A DNA stretch of 64,000 bases from Hermetia illucens. Its lineage: Eukaryota > Arthropoda > Insecta > Diptera > Stratiomyidae. A program made the translations under genes and the position numbers. The notes under the pieces were generated by a model. The model worked only from the letters and a program-made list of their open reading frames with translations, did not search any database and was not told the origin of the DNA. The stretch spans positions 13,983,841 through 14,047,840 of the forward strand of contig NC_051850.1 of assembly GCF_905115235.1 (NCBI RefSeq), written 5' to 3'. Each line of letters starts with the position of its first letter. Position 1 is the stretch's first letter. This document shows, piece after piece, positions 34,501-45,730 of the stretch.

Positions 34501-37500
34501 TGCCACCTCTGAGCATCAGCCATGCAACAACTGAAAAAATGGTGAAATTTTGACGGTTGAAATATGCCCGTATCTAAATGCAGCTTCAACGAAACACCCA
34601 TCGAGACGCGCTTGTTCGCAGAATATCTCGGCACCTCGAGAAAGTTATTGTGATGCTTGGTATCTGTTTCCACGAGTCACTGGCAAAAATATTATTTCGA
34701 ACAGCAAAAGTGTCAGGCAAATTTGAAGGAATTTTCCAAGTTGTATTTTGTCATCTATACAACTTTTTCCTACTATCGGTTAACCTCTCCCTTTTTCCCT
34801 TGGTCATCGGACTTGGACGGGTGCAATGGACCACTTTCTTAAACCATCTTGACTACATTTAAGGACGAACAATGCCGAATGTGACACCGTACTCGATGCC
34901 ACTCCACGGCAGATTGTTTTTCTACCCAGTTGCTCCGCTGGACCCGTGACTGTCAACCTGCTACCGATAGGTAAGCGAGCCACTTAGGCGGGTGAGCTTC
35001 GATTCGTGGTGAGTTGCGCTACTTTGGTGTGAATCTCCGCTAAGCGACTCCACGCTGCAGCGCCTTAACACTACCTTACCCCCAGCTTATATTGGGTTTC
35101 GGCGGAAAAACCCGACCCTTGGTCTGCACATTTAAGGGGGGCAGATCGATTCTCACCCACCGCGCACCGTTTTCAGCCCCGGGGACAAAAGGCTGTAGTC
35201 TGGATACGGCGACATTCTTGGGCTTAAAGAAAGATTGCAGGTGGCACACAGTCATCTAATGGCGTTTGAAGCCTAGGAGTTTGCCTAACTCCGAGAACAG
35301 GTTAGATTCAAACTGCATTCCCTGGTCAGTAATGACTTCGGCTGCAACCCCGAAGCGTAGGATCCATTCCCTATAAAGAGCCTCGGTGCACGATTGTGCT
35401 GAAATGTCTGCCAGAGGTATTGTTTCGTGCCACCGCGTGAACCTATCGATGATTATGAAGCCATTCGAATCTTGGAAGAGACCAATTATGCTGATGTGGA
35501 TCGTGCGAAAACGCTTTGTAGACCGAAGGAATGAGCCTACTTCTTTCTGTATGTGCTCGGTTACTTTACACATTCTGCACGCGATGGACTGTTTGGCCCA
35601 GAAGTTAACATCCTTATTTACTGAGGGCCAGAAATATTTATATATATATATAACAGATTCGTTGTCCGAATGTCGAAGATCGTGTCTTGCTGGTCGCAAT
35701 ATATGGCCTAGGTTCTTTCTCAGAGGTTTCGCAGAGTATTTCGGAGGTTGAATTGAAATGGAGAAATTCCCAAAATTTATATTTGACTCTGAAGAACTGC
35801 GGCATCCTTCTGTGCTTCAGCGATTGCCGAAAAATGGACCGTGGCAGAGATTTTAACTTCTGGAGCGTGTGGCAAAGCGTATACAACTACATTGTCCTTG
35901 CTGGACACGTGCTGGATATCCAAAGTAAACTGGCTTATGAAGTTTAACTGCCGAAGTTGGCTAGGGGACGCTTTGCCGGGCTTCTGCTTAAAAGCGAAGG
36001 TAAGAGGCTTGTGGTCCGTGAACACTGTAGGCGGCCTGCCTTCTATGGAGTATCAGAAATATTTTATTGCCATGTACGCGGTTAGTAACTCACAATCGTA
36101 GGTGCAGTAGTCCTGTTGAGCTGAATTCAATTTCTTGGAAAATAAGCGCAACGGCTGTCAGATTTGTTTGTGAAGAGCGGGACCCACTGCGATGTCCACG
36201 GCGTCGACGAATACGATTAGGGGTGCATCTGATTGAAGGAATGCCAGGAGTGTAGCGTTCGCCAGCTATCATTTAGTTAGCTTAAATGCCTGCACGTCCT
36301 TTGTGGACCACGCAATCACGCGTAAATCTTTGTTCTTCGGTCCAGACAAGTAGAATTTATTGATGTTGATGTTGTGCGGCTTTGGGGAAGAAACGACGGT
36401 AGCAGTTTAACATGTCCAAAAACCTTCGCAGATCCTTGATCGTTTTAGGTTGTGGGAAGTCTGTGATGGACTGAACCATGTCTGGATCCGAGTGGATTCC
36501 CTCAGGGAAAATCGTGTAGCCTAAAAGCTTCACTTGCTGTTGAAGGAGTTTGTATTTTTGAACGTTAAGTACAAGACCGGCCTTAAGGAGACGTTGAAAA
36601 ATGCGTTCGAGATGTTTCAAATGCTCTGACTTTGAAGAAGAGGCCGCCAAAACATCATCCAAGTACACGAAACAATATTTTAGGTTTCTCAGGACAGAAT
36701 GAATGAAAAGTTTGTGCCGCATTGCACAGACCAAAAGGCATCCGTGTGAACTCGAAGACTCCGAAGGGTTTGCATATTGGTGTTTTCGAAAGCTGGGGGA
36801 TTTGGAGCTGCAGGGATTTGATGCTACGCCTTGACTAAATCCAAGGCCTTGAAAACACGGCAGTTAGTGAGGTTCTGCGCAAAGTTGTGAATGAGTGGTA
36901 TGGGGTAACGGTCTGAAATGGTCTGAGCATTCAGACGTCTGTAATCGCCACATGGTCTCCGTTCGCCGTTGGACTGTGGGACCAGCAGCTATTTGGTGGT
37001 CTGCAAATACCCTGTTTTAAAAGTGTCGCATTCATTCTTAACAACAGCGAACTTTTTGGGGTGGTAATGGACGTACCTTCGAGACGATATGGGAACCAGT
37101 AATGCAGATGTGCATGTTATATGAATGGAAACGTAGTAGAGTGACCCTCCATCATCGAAAGGTTTGCGACTACCTAGTTGTTCTTTTGTAATGGACGATA
37201 CGATAACGCCAACTTCTGCTTTCCTGAGATTTGCTGCGGAGCTGGATCTCAAGGCAAGCGCGTTCGCTCACAATTGTAACTGCAGTTCCCTATGCTCGTC
37301 GATCAGCTTACAAGTTTCAACAGTCAACTGAATTAAGCACCCTTTCGGGACGTGGTCAACGACTTAACTTGCGTCATAGAAAAGAAATTTTTTGATGGCG
37401 GCCCATCAATATTCTCTAACTAGGTCTTTAAGATGTCTGTTGTTCGATCAGAAAAATAGTTCTCCCATTGCCAAACTATAGCCGGTTCACTTAAGCGGAC

Positions 37501-40500
37501 CGTGTTGACTTTCACATGTTAAGACTTTCCACCCTTGCGAGCAAATGCGGATATAATACGCAAGCGAAGGCAAGCCTATCAAGTGATAATCTTGCTCGAG
37601 GCGGATGTCAACGCCTCTCTGGCTTCGCACATTCAGAAGACAACTACTAAATGATCGATTTAAATTCATGTACATTGCCCATCAGTTAAAATCCAACTGA
37701 CCTAATGGCAGATTCTATTCGGGCAATATACCACAAATGACGAGGCAAAGGAAGTTACAGAAGACCATAAACCTCTCACCATTGCCTTGAGGGCGTGCTT
37801 TGCAGCTGCGGTAAGTATTAATTCGACACCGGATTCTCGCTTATTTCCGGTAGGCCAGAGTATAACAGGACAGTTCCACAAGAGGGAGAGTAATGCTCCC
37901 AAGGTCCCAATATCTTACTCGACTTAATCTCACAATATCCAGACTGTACCGTTAAAATTCTCGATATCGTCCCTGAGGAGCATACGTACATTCTAGAATT
38001 CAATCATAAACCGTTGACAATCCGACGCATGGTAGGCTTTTTCGAACCAGCAGGAAATTCGAGAACTGACGATTGTGAGCCTACAAATCTTTATGCCTTT
38101 TATTCGCCTTTTACGACAAGCAGAGCATACTTCGAGTGGATTCTAAACCCCCATCTCATAGGGAAATCACTACCTCACTGAGGCATAAATTTTCCGGCTT
38201 AATAGTTGATATAGTTAGTCCAAGTGCATTTCATCCCATTCAGGTTATATTGACTGTCTTGCCTCCTCAAACAGGCTACAAGTCACGAATCGGAACACAG
38301 CCGCTCCACTTTTTGACATCGTTCCCGTCGACAACGAAGCTCCATACCAGCGGACTCAAGCTAAAAGTGGCGTCCCCACCGAAACAGCTTTTTTTGTCTC
38401 TAGACTAGCGTTCGCAACTTCTATGGACGATGTACTGACGTATATAAAGAGCAAAGTTGGTTTACTTTCTCCTCTGTCCTGCGTCAAACTGACAAAAGAC
38501 AACAACACCGACCAGGTGATTGCGTCTTTCAAGGTGACTTATCGACACGAAGTTGACGTCCTAGGCAACCCTTCTTTGTAGCCTGAAGGTGTATTCATCA
38601 AGCCATACAAGCGTCCCAATTCGCGGGTAAACCGTTTGCCTCGCCGAGCAATATAACTGGATCCATGTTTACTGTCCGTCTGTTTTGCTAACAAGTCTTC
38701 TTAGCACTGATGAAGGGAACAAATAGTTGTTCAATGTCACAATGTGGTGAAGAAAAAACAAGTTTTATTATTTCAAATCCTTTTCCTATTCCCTCAGTGG
38801 ACAGCCCCTTTCACTACTTGACCTCTTTCAAAGACCTGGGTGTAATATTCGACGGCAAACTTCATTTCAATTCCCACTTCATTGACATCATCAATAGAGC
38901 TTCCAAAAGGTCTGGTTTTATCCTACGTTCCTCCTCCGATTTTACCTCAATTCAGCCCTCCTTAACACTCTTCAACTCTCTTGTCAGAAACATCCTTGAA
39001 TATTGCTGTGTGGTCTGGTCTGGAAACTAGCAAAAGAGGTATGCTCAGAAGCTAGGCTAAGATGGGCAGTGGGAACTTTTCAACCAATGAAATCTCCCGG
39101 AGTAGATGGCATTTTCCCAGCACTTATCCAGAGAGGCCTAGGAATTATCTTAGAGTCTCTTCTGAGGGTGGTAAGGGGGAGCATAGCACTGGGTTACATA
39201 CCAAGGGCATGGAGACGGGCAAAAGTGGTCTTTATTCCGAAAGCGGGTAAAAAGGATCCTTTTCACCCTAAATCTTTCAGACCAATCTGCCTAACATCGT
39301 TCGTACTCAAAACGGTGGAGAAGGTCATAGACAACTATAATATATTAGAACTAACGTTCTAAAGCGTAATCCCCTACATCACTGTCAACACGCTTACCGG
39401 GCAGGACGGTCAACTGAAACTGCTCTGTATCAGCTGACAGAGGAACTACGGGACGCCATAGAAACAAAAGAAATTGCACTGTGCGCGTTTTTGGATATCG
39501 AAGGAGCATTCGACAACACATCGCACACAGAGATACAGGATGCCCTGAGCCGCAAAGGAGTGGGAAACACCCTGGCACTCTGGATGGGCAAAATGCTAGA
39601 AAGCAGACAAACAGAGGTACAAACAGGTACAAATTCTATTATCATGAACACCACTCAAGGCTGTCCACAGGGCGGAATACTATCGCCGCTGATGTGGAGT
39701 ATGGTAGTGGATGAACTCCTGGACGTGTTAACTAATACTGGAATACAAGTCCAGGGCTACGCGGACGACATTGTTCTAATCTTTAGGGGCGAAAATGAAG
39801 ATACCCTATGTGATAGAATCCAAACTGGATTAAGGGTTACTAGTGCCTGGTGCAGGAAGGTGGGACTGTGGATCAACCCAACCAAAACCACCATAGGACC
39901 ATTCACTAGGAGGCGTAAGCTGGATCACCTGAAAGCCATAACATTACATGATATGGAGGTGAAACGAGAAACAGAGGTCAAATATTTGGGAATTACGCTA
40001 GACCAAAAATTACTTTGGAAGACACATGTCGAAAACACTTGTCGGAAAGCCACGAGGGCTCTGATGGCTTGCAGATCCATACTAGGCAAAAATGGGGTTG
40101 CAGCCCGAAGATACTACTTTGGATATATACTGCAATAGTAAGGCCAATGATTACCTATGGAGCGGTAATCTGAGCAGAAAGAACCGAACTCAGCACACAA
40201 GCCAGGGAATTACATAAGCTCCAAAGGCTGGCTTGCGTGTGTATCACTGGGGCAATGAGGACATGCCCAACGGCATCCCCGGAGGTCCTTCTGGGATTAA
40301 CCCCTCTCCATCTGCACATACAGATGCAGGCAAGGAGATCAATATTCAGGATGGCCGGTAGTATGAGTGAGGCGGGGAGCTGCCTAAATCGAAGGAAGAT
40401 TGATATCCTTTCTAGGCGGTATCCCGAATTACTGATACCGAGGGACAACATGACAACGAGGTTTCACTTCGATAAGAAGTTTCAAACACGTTGGAGTGAC

Positions 40501-42778
40501 AAGACAAACTGGGAGAGCGTGGCTGCGACATATGGCTTAAACCAGCAACTGATTACTTGGTACACTGACGGATCCCTCACAGCAGAGGGAGCGGGTGCCG
40601 GTGTCATTGGTCCAAGGAAACTGTACTTTGAGCCAATGGGCAGGTACACTAGCATATTCCAGGCGGAAATTTACGCCATAGACAAATGTGCCTCCTTTAA
40701 TCTGCTAAGGAACTACAGGGGGCAGAACATAGCTATTCTCACCGATAGCCACGTAGCGATCAAGGCACTTAGGTCCAACCAGGTGAACTCTAAACTGGTA
40801 TGGGAATGCCTTGAGAGACTGAATACACTCGGCTCGTCCAACAAGGTCTGAATACTTTGGGTTCCAGGCCATGCTGGGTTGGAAGGCAGTGAGGCAGCGG
40901 ATGAACTAGCCAAGAAGGGAGCAGGGATACCTTTACACGGGCCAGAACCCTTCTGTGGAATCGGAAACGGTTTCATGGCTATGAATCTAAGAAACGAAGA
41001 GAGATCGTTGAGGGAACTATATTGGGGGGGCCTACCAGGGATGGAGCAGTCCAGGGTGCTTATTGGGGGATACGAACCCATGCGTACAAAGGATTGCTTA
41101 AATCTCACCAAAAAGAACCTCCGAATCATAGTGGGAATTCTCACTGGTCATTGTCAACTGAACTATCACCTAGGGAAGCTAGGGATATCTACGGGCACTG
41201 CCTGCAGATTCTGTGAGGAGGAGGACGAAACCTCTATGCACGTCCTGGGACAGTGTCCGGGACTTGTGCAAAGTAGGTCGATACATCTGGGAGAACACTT
41301 AATATCAGATGCAAAGCTGAAACTTCTGGAAGTGGGGAACATACTAAAGTTCCTAACGGTTACAGGCCTGCTTGAGATACTATGATCAACAGGTACACTA
41401 TAACCAGTAAAAGCGGCACAATAGTCCTGCAAGGACGCGGTGGGACTTTCCCTTAACAGAATAATCATAATCGTGGTCTGGTCGCCCTTCCGCATTCGTG
41501 ACTGCCGCGCTCTTGAAGTTGTACAACGCAAATTCACCTGGACCCCCTTTTATAAAAAGAACCTTCCACGGGTAGGCTATCCGTCACGACTCCGCACTGG
41601 CAATGGCTTCCCGCCTACGGTGTTCGCAGGCTTTAGCGAATCTTAGAACATTCTCCAGAGGCAGAGAGTGTGCAGATTCTTCATTGAAGAAAACCTTGCC
41701 AAGGTGCCTTCGTCTGAGATCTGAGGATGCCGGGCAGCTGCATAAAAAGTGCAGGGCCGTCTCCTCCTCCTCCTCATATTGACTGCACATAGCCGAAACC
41801 ACCACCCCAATCTTTTCCAAATGGTTGTTTAAGGAGCAGTGTCCCGTCAAAAGCCCTACTAGGGTTTTCATATCCCACTTCTTAAGGGACAACAAAAATG
41901 CCGCCCTAGTGGCCCTAGACTCTTTCACCCTTCAGAGTAGACTTGACAGTAGATGGTCAGATTTCAAGAGCTGGTTCTGGCCCCACCATTGTGGATCCAG
42001 ACCCTCGGCGAGCCAGTCGGATATTACTTTCCGTATCGGCTCGTCTCATAACACGTCGTGCGGATATTTTTGATGTACCCTTCGCGGAGCTCGAGGTTTA
42101 CTTCCACTCTCCGATCCTGAAACTATGCTACAGCTTGGATCCTTTGACTCTATTTCCTTCTCCAGTTTTAAGAGTAAAATAAGCCATTCACTTGCTCCCT
42201 CTCTGTCCTCAGCATATGTAATAAGTAATTTATTTTCTGTGTATTGTCCTCATTAAATAAATAATTATATTCAGAAGAAACGCATGATTTTGGCTTACTA
42301 AAACTTTGTTAATAAAAGGGAATTTAGACCTAACTTTCTGATATTGAGCATGAGCTTATCGGGATGTATTTTAGAATTCTAGATTTCATGTAGCAGATTC
42401 GTAATTTCAGATTTTTTGTATGAGTACGAGTTAAAAAAAGATCACATTAAACGCTAATACATACTGTTTGCTTCTTCACTTCCATTTACAGTGCCAAAAC
42501 TTGAAGAGGCTTTACGATCATCGAATGACGCTTTCAAAAAAACCTACAACCGGGAGAAGCCATCAAATGACGCCGTCATCATTTTCCATTGTAAGTTAGG
42601 TGGTCGCGCACAAAAAGCTACCGACGTAGCTAAATCGCTTGGATTCAAAAAGTAAGTTGATTTGTAGGAGATATGTTGATACCGACACTAATCATTCTAT
42701 TTGGGGATGTTTTTCAGTGCTAAATGCTATAAGGGCTCCTGGGAAGAATGGGCCAAAAAACAGAATATTAAGAAGTAA
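25563..42778 (+). CDS. Rhodanese-domain sulfurtransferase, gene 2 (Hsp67B/TSTD1-type)
   Basis: Three exons: 25563-25683, 42492-42651 and 42718-42778. Intron phases are 1 and 2 as in gene 1; the introns are 16,808 and 66 bp. The product is 113 residues, the usual length for this family, starting MATYEEVKDLPNQPSKFLID with no leader. The active-site loop is CKLGGR (in AVIIFHCKLGGRAQKA), where gene 1 has CRSGRR; the Cys is kept. It ends CYKGSWEEWAKKQNIKK. Expected role: cytosolic sulfur transfer to an acceptor such as a thiol; the substrate is unknown. Same strand and intron map as gene 1, 5.5 kb apart, so the two probably arose by tandem duplication. The giant first intron is packed with transposons. 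Confidence 0.9.
25684..26489 (+). other. Start of giant intron, no features
   Basis: AT-rich intron sequence after the donor CAT|GTAAGT (25683/25684). Confidence 0.5.
26490..27420 (-). mobile_element. Penelope-like retroelement remnant
   Basis: The frame 26907-27401 (164 codons) is Penelope reverse transcriptase: YKQLKGAPMGHHLSSFISEI, then FWRRYVDDIYAVLKK (the YVDD metal-binding box) and KEGQLPFLDLLL. Downstream sequence to about 26490 is decayed, and no GIY-YIG domain is seen. The second copy in the window is at 10840-11700. Penelope elements use a telomerase-like reverse transcriptase. Confidence 0.8.
27813..29795 (+). mobile_element. CR1/jockey-group LINE, broken (copy A)
   Basis: 27813-28127 encodes the end of ORF1 (KQLFVSRLAYSITSDEILAY, later VIASFKVTYPHDFDS). 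An endonuclease region with many breaks follows (about 28130-28650). The reverse transcriptase lies at about 28820-29795: HKSGHRTLAENYRPISLFSF, DFAKAFDTVNHKI and SSGVPQGSIPGPLLF. The palm YADD and the 3' end are missing because the next LINE block starts at about 29800. There are multiple stops and frameshifts. Same family as the host LINE at 38136-42190. Confidence 0.8.
29811..31300 (-). mobile_element. RTE-like LINE carrying an I/LOA LINE tail
   Basis: From 31281 to about 30440 the minus strand is an RTE-type endonuclease. From about 30438 to 30150 it is the C-terminal end of an RNase H-type LINE. From about 30125 to 29811 it returns to an RTE-like 3' end ('RANENSLAK', 'WLDMLEGDLK' in shifting frames). 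The reverse transcriptase of the RTE part is missing. This looks like one LINE tail replacing the middle of another. Confidence 0.7.
30151..31281 (-). CDS. Chimeric open frame: RTE endonuclease joined to I/LOA C-terminus
   Basis: 376 codons without interruption. Residues about 50-280 are an exonuclease-endonuclease-phosphatase domain of RTE type: TRVCTLNVGILTGK, IDICALQETRW, YIIADDLNGHVG, DLVLMSTWF and TQMDYILIRRR. The last motif, which would carry the catalytic His, is missing. At about residue 280-285 (nt 30440) the frame continues in phase into an RNase H-LINE C-terminus: SKCRSIVGILTGHNSLAGHM, then CPSCIEEVESTEYFLCECPA. A His usual in that knuckle is Tyr here. Given the missing parts, a working enzyme is doubtful; openness may be chance or recent origin. 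Confidence 0.75.
   Translation of the reverse strand: MVRLSNNKPRRNARATTSVDAAGRAPIQSGNGQGFLTHGRRQDLSKLVRTKQTRVCTLNVGILTGKTEELARALQKRRIDICALQETRWFGAKSYNIERERAKNGYKLLYFGSPHTQYGIGIAISEGFRDTIKEVERFDDRLMKLTIISADRTIHFFTAYELQRDRPNAAKDAFWQLLNAKTCNVPADGYIIADDLNGHVGEKADGNRCHGEKGFGARNEGDERIIDFADIHDLVLMSTWFIKRLSHLPTFYSRNSKTQMDYILIRRRHFTTATDCKSVLAGTAKFILSKCRSIVGILTGHNSLAGHMFRIGIPQDDTCPSCIEEVESTEYFLCECPAYERIRHQIFGADILQLRRVTSHPLTEILRYVNESGIFR
31310..33170 (+). other. Intron sequence without recognisable features
   Basis: About 1.9 kb of AT-rich sequence inside intron 1 of rhodanese gene 2. No coding domain or repeat that I recognise. Confidence 0.45.
33175..33480 (+). mobile_element. I/LOA-like LINE 3' fragment
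   Basis: Similar to 24000-24250 of the rearranged LINE, sharing the CTTTCCTTCGT-AATGCTACGG block and GGACCTCxGAGAGAT. Only the non-functional 3' end remains. Confidence 0.65.
34100..34525. repeat. Dispersed repeat D, copy 1
   Basis: Positions 34285-34520 match 47255-47515 with scattered differences (CCCGTGCAGACTCGG, CTACTGCAT, AGCGTCTCCCGGTG, TTTGGCCGACAGG). Preceding sequence to 34100 probably belongs to the same repeat. No protein domain is visible; it may be a leader of a LINE. Confidence 0.6.
34530..35225 (+). other. Unassigned intron sequence
   Basis: Moderately GC-rich stretch with a few chance frames. No recognised domain. Confidence 0.35.
35228..37300 (-). mobile_element. Old CsRn1-like gypsy pol remnant
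   Basis: On the minus strand, pol-like pieces occur in the natural order RT (36357-36734, with [13 protein letters not shown]), RNase H (35777-36025, [13 protein letters not shown]) and integrase (35256-35699, YFWPSVNKDVNFW and [11 protein letters not shown]). They resemble the young element at 5216-8260 but are clearly diverged. The remnant is badly broken (many breaks) and I found no LTRs. Much older than the other two copies. Confidence 0.85.
37560..37815 (-). mobile_element. RTE-like LINE endonuclease fragment
   Basis: Matches 45290-45520 of the RTE-like remnant on the same strand (shared TCAACGCCTCTCT-like, AGACAACTxCTAAAT and CCAACTGACCT blocks). Short and decayed. Confidence 0.5.
39010..41483 (+). 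mobile_element. I/LOA-like LINE, 5'-truncated, nested in copy B, with target duplication
   Basis: The 11-bp target duplication GTGGTCTGGTC (39010-39020 and 41473-41483) bounds a 2452-bp insert. Coding content: RT from SPGVDGIFPALIQRG (39090) through FLDIEGAFDNTSHTE, CPQGGILSPLMW and GYADDIVLIF (the YADD box near 39759); RNase H from TWYTDGSLTAEGAGAGVIG (40555) with IAILTDSHVAIKAL and LWVPGHAGLEGSEAADELAK; and a C-terminal CRFCEEEDETSMHVLGQC knuckle. A frame change lies near 39360-39370, further ones near 40140, and a stop at 40849. The tail is AATAATCATAATC. Endonuclease and ORF1 are lost by 5' truncation. Confidence 0.92.
41590..41935 (-). mobile_element. LINE C-terminal fragment, opposite strand, nested in copy B
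   Basis: The minus-strand frame 41584-41928 encodes KTLVGLLTGHCSLNNHLEKI and CSQYEEEEETALHFLCSCPA, the C-terminus of an RNase H-type LINE of another family than the neighbouring insert. It interrupts the CR1-like LINE reading, so it inserted separately. Confidence 0.75.
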
Positions 42779-42872
42779 GCCTACATTAAATACATATTTT
42801 CAAAACACAATGAATTGTATACGTTTGTTCACTAATTATAATAATTGAAATATGAAAAACATTTCTGGCTTT

Positions 42873-42889
42873 AATAAAACTATAATAAA
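42873..42889 (+). promoter_or_regulatory. Poly(A) signals of rhodanese gene 2
   Basis: Two AATAAA hexamers at 42873-42878 and 42884-42889, about 95-105 bases after the stop codon. Confidence 0.65.
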
Positions 42890-44149
42890 GATCAAGGATA
42901 TGTTTGCTTTCGTCTTCTTCAATTGCTTCCCAATATTTTTCAATTACCATCCGGAGTAGTAATCACTAAACCGATGTACACGCACTCTCCTTCTAAATAA
43001 TTATGTCCCGACATGATATTCCACATTTGATTTATCGGCAATTTATTGATATCGAATGCCATATTTCTATCTTTCAATGATTACTAAACATTGGGTTCTT
43101 ACCGACTCCCTCATTTTGTGCAAACAGCCATGTATAATTACTGACGCACCGGTGACCGTGTTGTGCGGTTCAGATATACACAGGATTACTAAAAGTAACT
43201 CAAGACATGCAATATTTGACCTCTAAAATGTCCTACCACTATAATTTCCCAAAGAGAACACCGTTCTTTGATAACACATTATTTTGCAGTATTGTGCAGT
43301 CAAACGAATTAATATTAGATTGTATTTGGAGGACTCAAGTATCCATTGCCCATTGACAGCGAGTTCAATTCAATACCTGCAATGCATTATCATTGCATGT
43401 CACACGAAAGGTAGAGCAATTGAATGAAAATAAATAAATGGTTGTGACATTGACCCATAAGAAGCACTATATACTCCATTAAAGGATATTTAACGAAGGA
43501 CGTGGTTTATAGCCTTTCAACAGTACGTAATAAACAGGGATGAATATTGAATGTGCGGGGTTTAACCACATTTGTAGCACGGAGGCTTAAATATCAAGGC
43601 CTAGATAAGCACAGAATACTTATCAAATTTGTGGAAGAAGAAAAACCATTTTATAGACGAAAATACGCCTCGCACTCGCCAATATTCAGAAAGGCTACCA
43701 ATAGACGCCACAAGCAAAGTATAACCGATCAGGTTGGGTCAACAGAGAAAATTTCGTTATCATCTTGTAACCTTGTTCGAAGGTAAAAAAAATAAAAGAA
43801 AAGTAGAAAAATAGTAATGCAAGATAGAGAAATCAAAAACAGCAAGTTAGCTTTTGAAATCGAAAATATAAAAATGCTAATGGTCAACATTTATATCGTA
43901 AAAAATGACTCAGATTTCAATTAAAATTCATTCAGAATTTGCTCACAAGGACCGCTTGAAATGCTCTATAGACCATGTAATTGGAATAAGTTTGAGGGTG
44001 GTGTTCACCCACATCTACCCGCCATCTAAAATGTTCTTCAGCTCCCCCACAACTACCAGAGACGCTCGCACTCCTCCTCTACTAACTCGTCGGCCATCTT
44101 GGTAAAGTGGATTTCGCTGCATGGCATAGCCCGCAATGTAATTGTGGTC
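42890..44149. other. Intergenic, nothing recognised
   Basis: AT-rich region between the rhodanese gene 2 terminator and the RTE remnant. One 79-codon frame (43547-43786) has no motif I know. Confidence 0.35.
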
Positions 44150-45730
44150 TCTCCTTAATGTGTGAGGTCTCCACTATCACTTCTATCTTCCTATCACAGT
44201 TCGTACGAGTGGCAGGAATGCTCTTCGTTTGAAATAGTGCCAGGTCAGCGTACTCCGATGATACGACGCAGACAGGTATTAACGAAAGCTTGGAGTTTTT
44301 GAGTAATAGTGGAGTTCAATTTCCATGTGTTACTCTTATATACCAACACAGAGAGAACACTAGCACAGAATAGCAATTCCAGACTTAAAACAGGGCATCG
44401 AAAGCCGATGAAGCGCTGTTAATGCGTCGGGCAACATCCGGTTCGGTGCCACCGTCGCCAGAAACCACGCTTCCTAGATTTACAAATTGTTCGACGCCTT
44501 CGATGCTCTGTCCATTAAAGCATATAGGAGGAGTGTGATGACTCGTCAGACTGAAAACCTTGGTTTTCTTGGTGTTTATCTTCAGTCCAACTCTCTCGTT
44601 CCAAATCCAGAGTTATTTGGCCAAGGTCCACGACCCACTGAAAGAGCAAACAAATGTCATCAGCGTAGTCGAGGTGTTTGAGAAAAGATGTCATCGTTCA
44701 TTGAATTTTTCCACGTCCTCCGGACAAGGCAGCATTGAGAACATTACTAATAACAAGAAGAAATAATATCGGTGACAGGATGCGCATTTGCGTTCTTCTG
44801 AGGACCATCGAAAGATTTGCAACCACATGCAAGCTTTCTCGTGATGCCGTACACATTTCTGAAATCATTGTGATCCGCGGCATCCTCCGCCTTCCTCACC
44901 AGCGCAATAGTAAATTCTCTGTTTTCACAGCGTACACTGCGCAAAACTTCTCAGGATTTCGCTCGGTATCGGAATTGGAGCGCGTCGCGCACGCCATCAT
45001 TCCCAGCGATCAGTAGAACCTTCAACTCCTCCGTTTATCGACCCCTCCCCCTTCGGGACCAATGTAACATCCGAGAAAAAAGCATTTTTGATTGTATGAT
45101 GCTCATTGATATTCTCAGGCGGGTTACTCAATATATCTGGGGTCCGATCAGCAAGATAGCTCTCCACTGTCGAGCGACAGCTGAGTCGATGTTGAACTTA
45201 GGGGGTTGCAGCTCCCCAACCCTGCAAGAGGAGGCGGACGCACCACGAAAACGAACTTAAGCGATCATCAGATGGTTATCCTCTTTGCTGCCGATGTCAG
45301 TGCCTCTCTTAATACGCACATGCAGTAGACAACTGCTAAATCTACTGCTGATTGCGAGGTGATCTAATTGCTCGTACGCCGTCGGTTAGTTGAAACCCAA
45401 CTGACCTTATGGCAGGGTCTATGCTCGAACAATATACCGCTAATGACGAGTCGGTGGAAGTTGCAGAAATCTTCAAACCTCCTACCATTACCGTTGCGGC
45501 CGCTAAGATCGCGTTTTCTCCATCACATATCGGAGCAAGGTGTTGTTAAACTAAACCTTAGCATTCAGATCACCCATTATGATCACAATGTCACTTTTAC
45601 GAAACCTCCACTGAACTGCTTTTAATTGTTCATAGAAAGCATCCTTCTCCACTGTTCACCATGTATCTGATCATCACGGTGTCGAAGTGCGGGATTTGGG
45701 AGGAATCGTTGAGGATCTAGCTGGATATAT
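44150..45730 (-). mobile_element. RTE-like LINE remnant, minus strand
   Basis: Order on the minus strand: endonuclease traces (45640-45560, VEKDAFYEQLKAVQWRF and VIIMGDLNA), pre-RT region (44944-44747, IALVRKAEDAADHNDFRNVYG), late RT region (44700-44500, ALSGGRGKIQ, then YADDICLLFQ) and C-terminal region (44480-44240, EQFVNLGSVVSGDGGTEPDV). A large part of the RT fingers and palm between about 44760 and 44800 is deleted. Same family as 20190-21520. Confidence 0.75.

Larger units (their letters stand above)
38136..42190 (+). mobile_element. CR1/jockey-group LINE (copy B), host of nested insertions
   Basis: 38340-38655 is the ORF1 end in shifting frames (SPPKQLFLS, then VKLTKDNNTDQVIASFKVTY), as in copy A. 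The endonuclease and most of RT are absent. 38710-39020 is RT C-terminus (FHYLTSFKDLGVIFDGKLHF, then SLVRNILEYCCVVWS). This reading breaks at 39020 and resumes at 41474 (VVWSPFRIRDCRALEVVQRK), showing that 39021-41472 is an insertion. It is interrupted again from about 41590 to 41935 by a minus-strand LINE piece and finishes with DIFDVPFAELEVYFHSPI near 42060-42185. Confidence 0.8.

Noticed and set aside
35386-36255. Plus-strand frames over the old gypsy remnant
   Set aside because: They are shadows of the minus-strand pol fossil.
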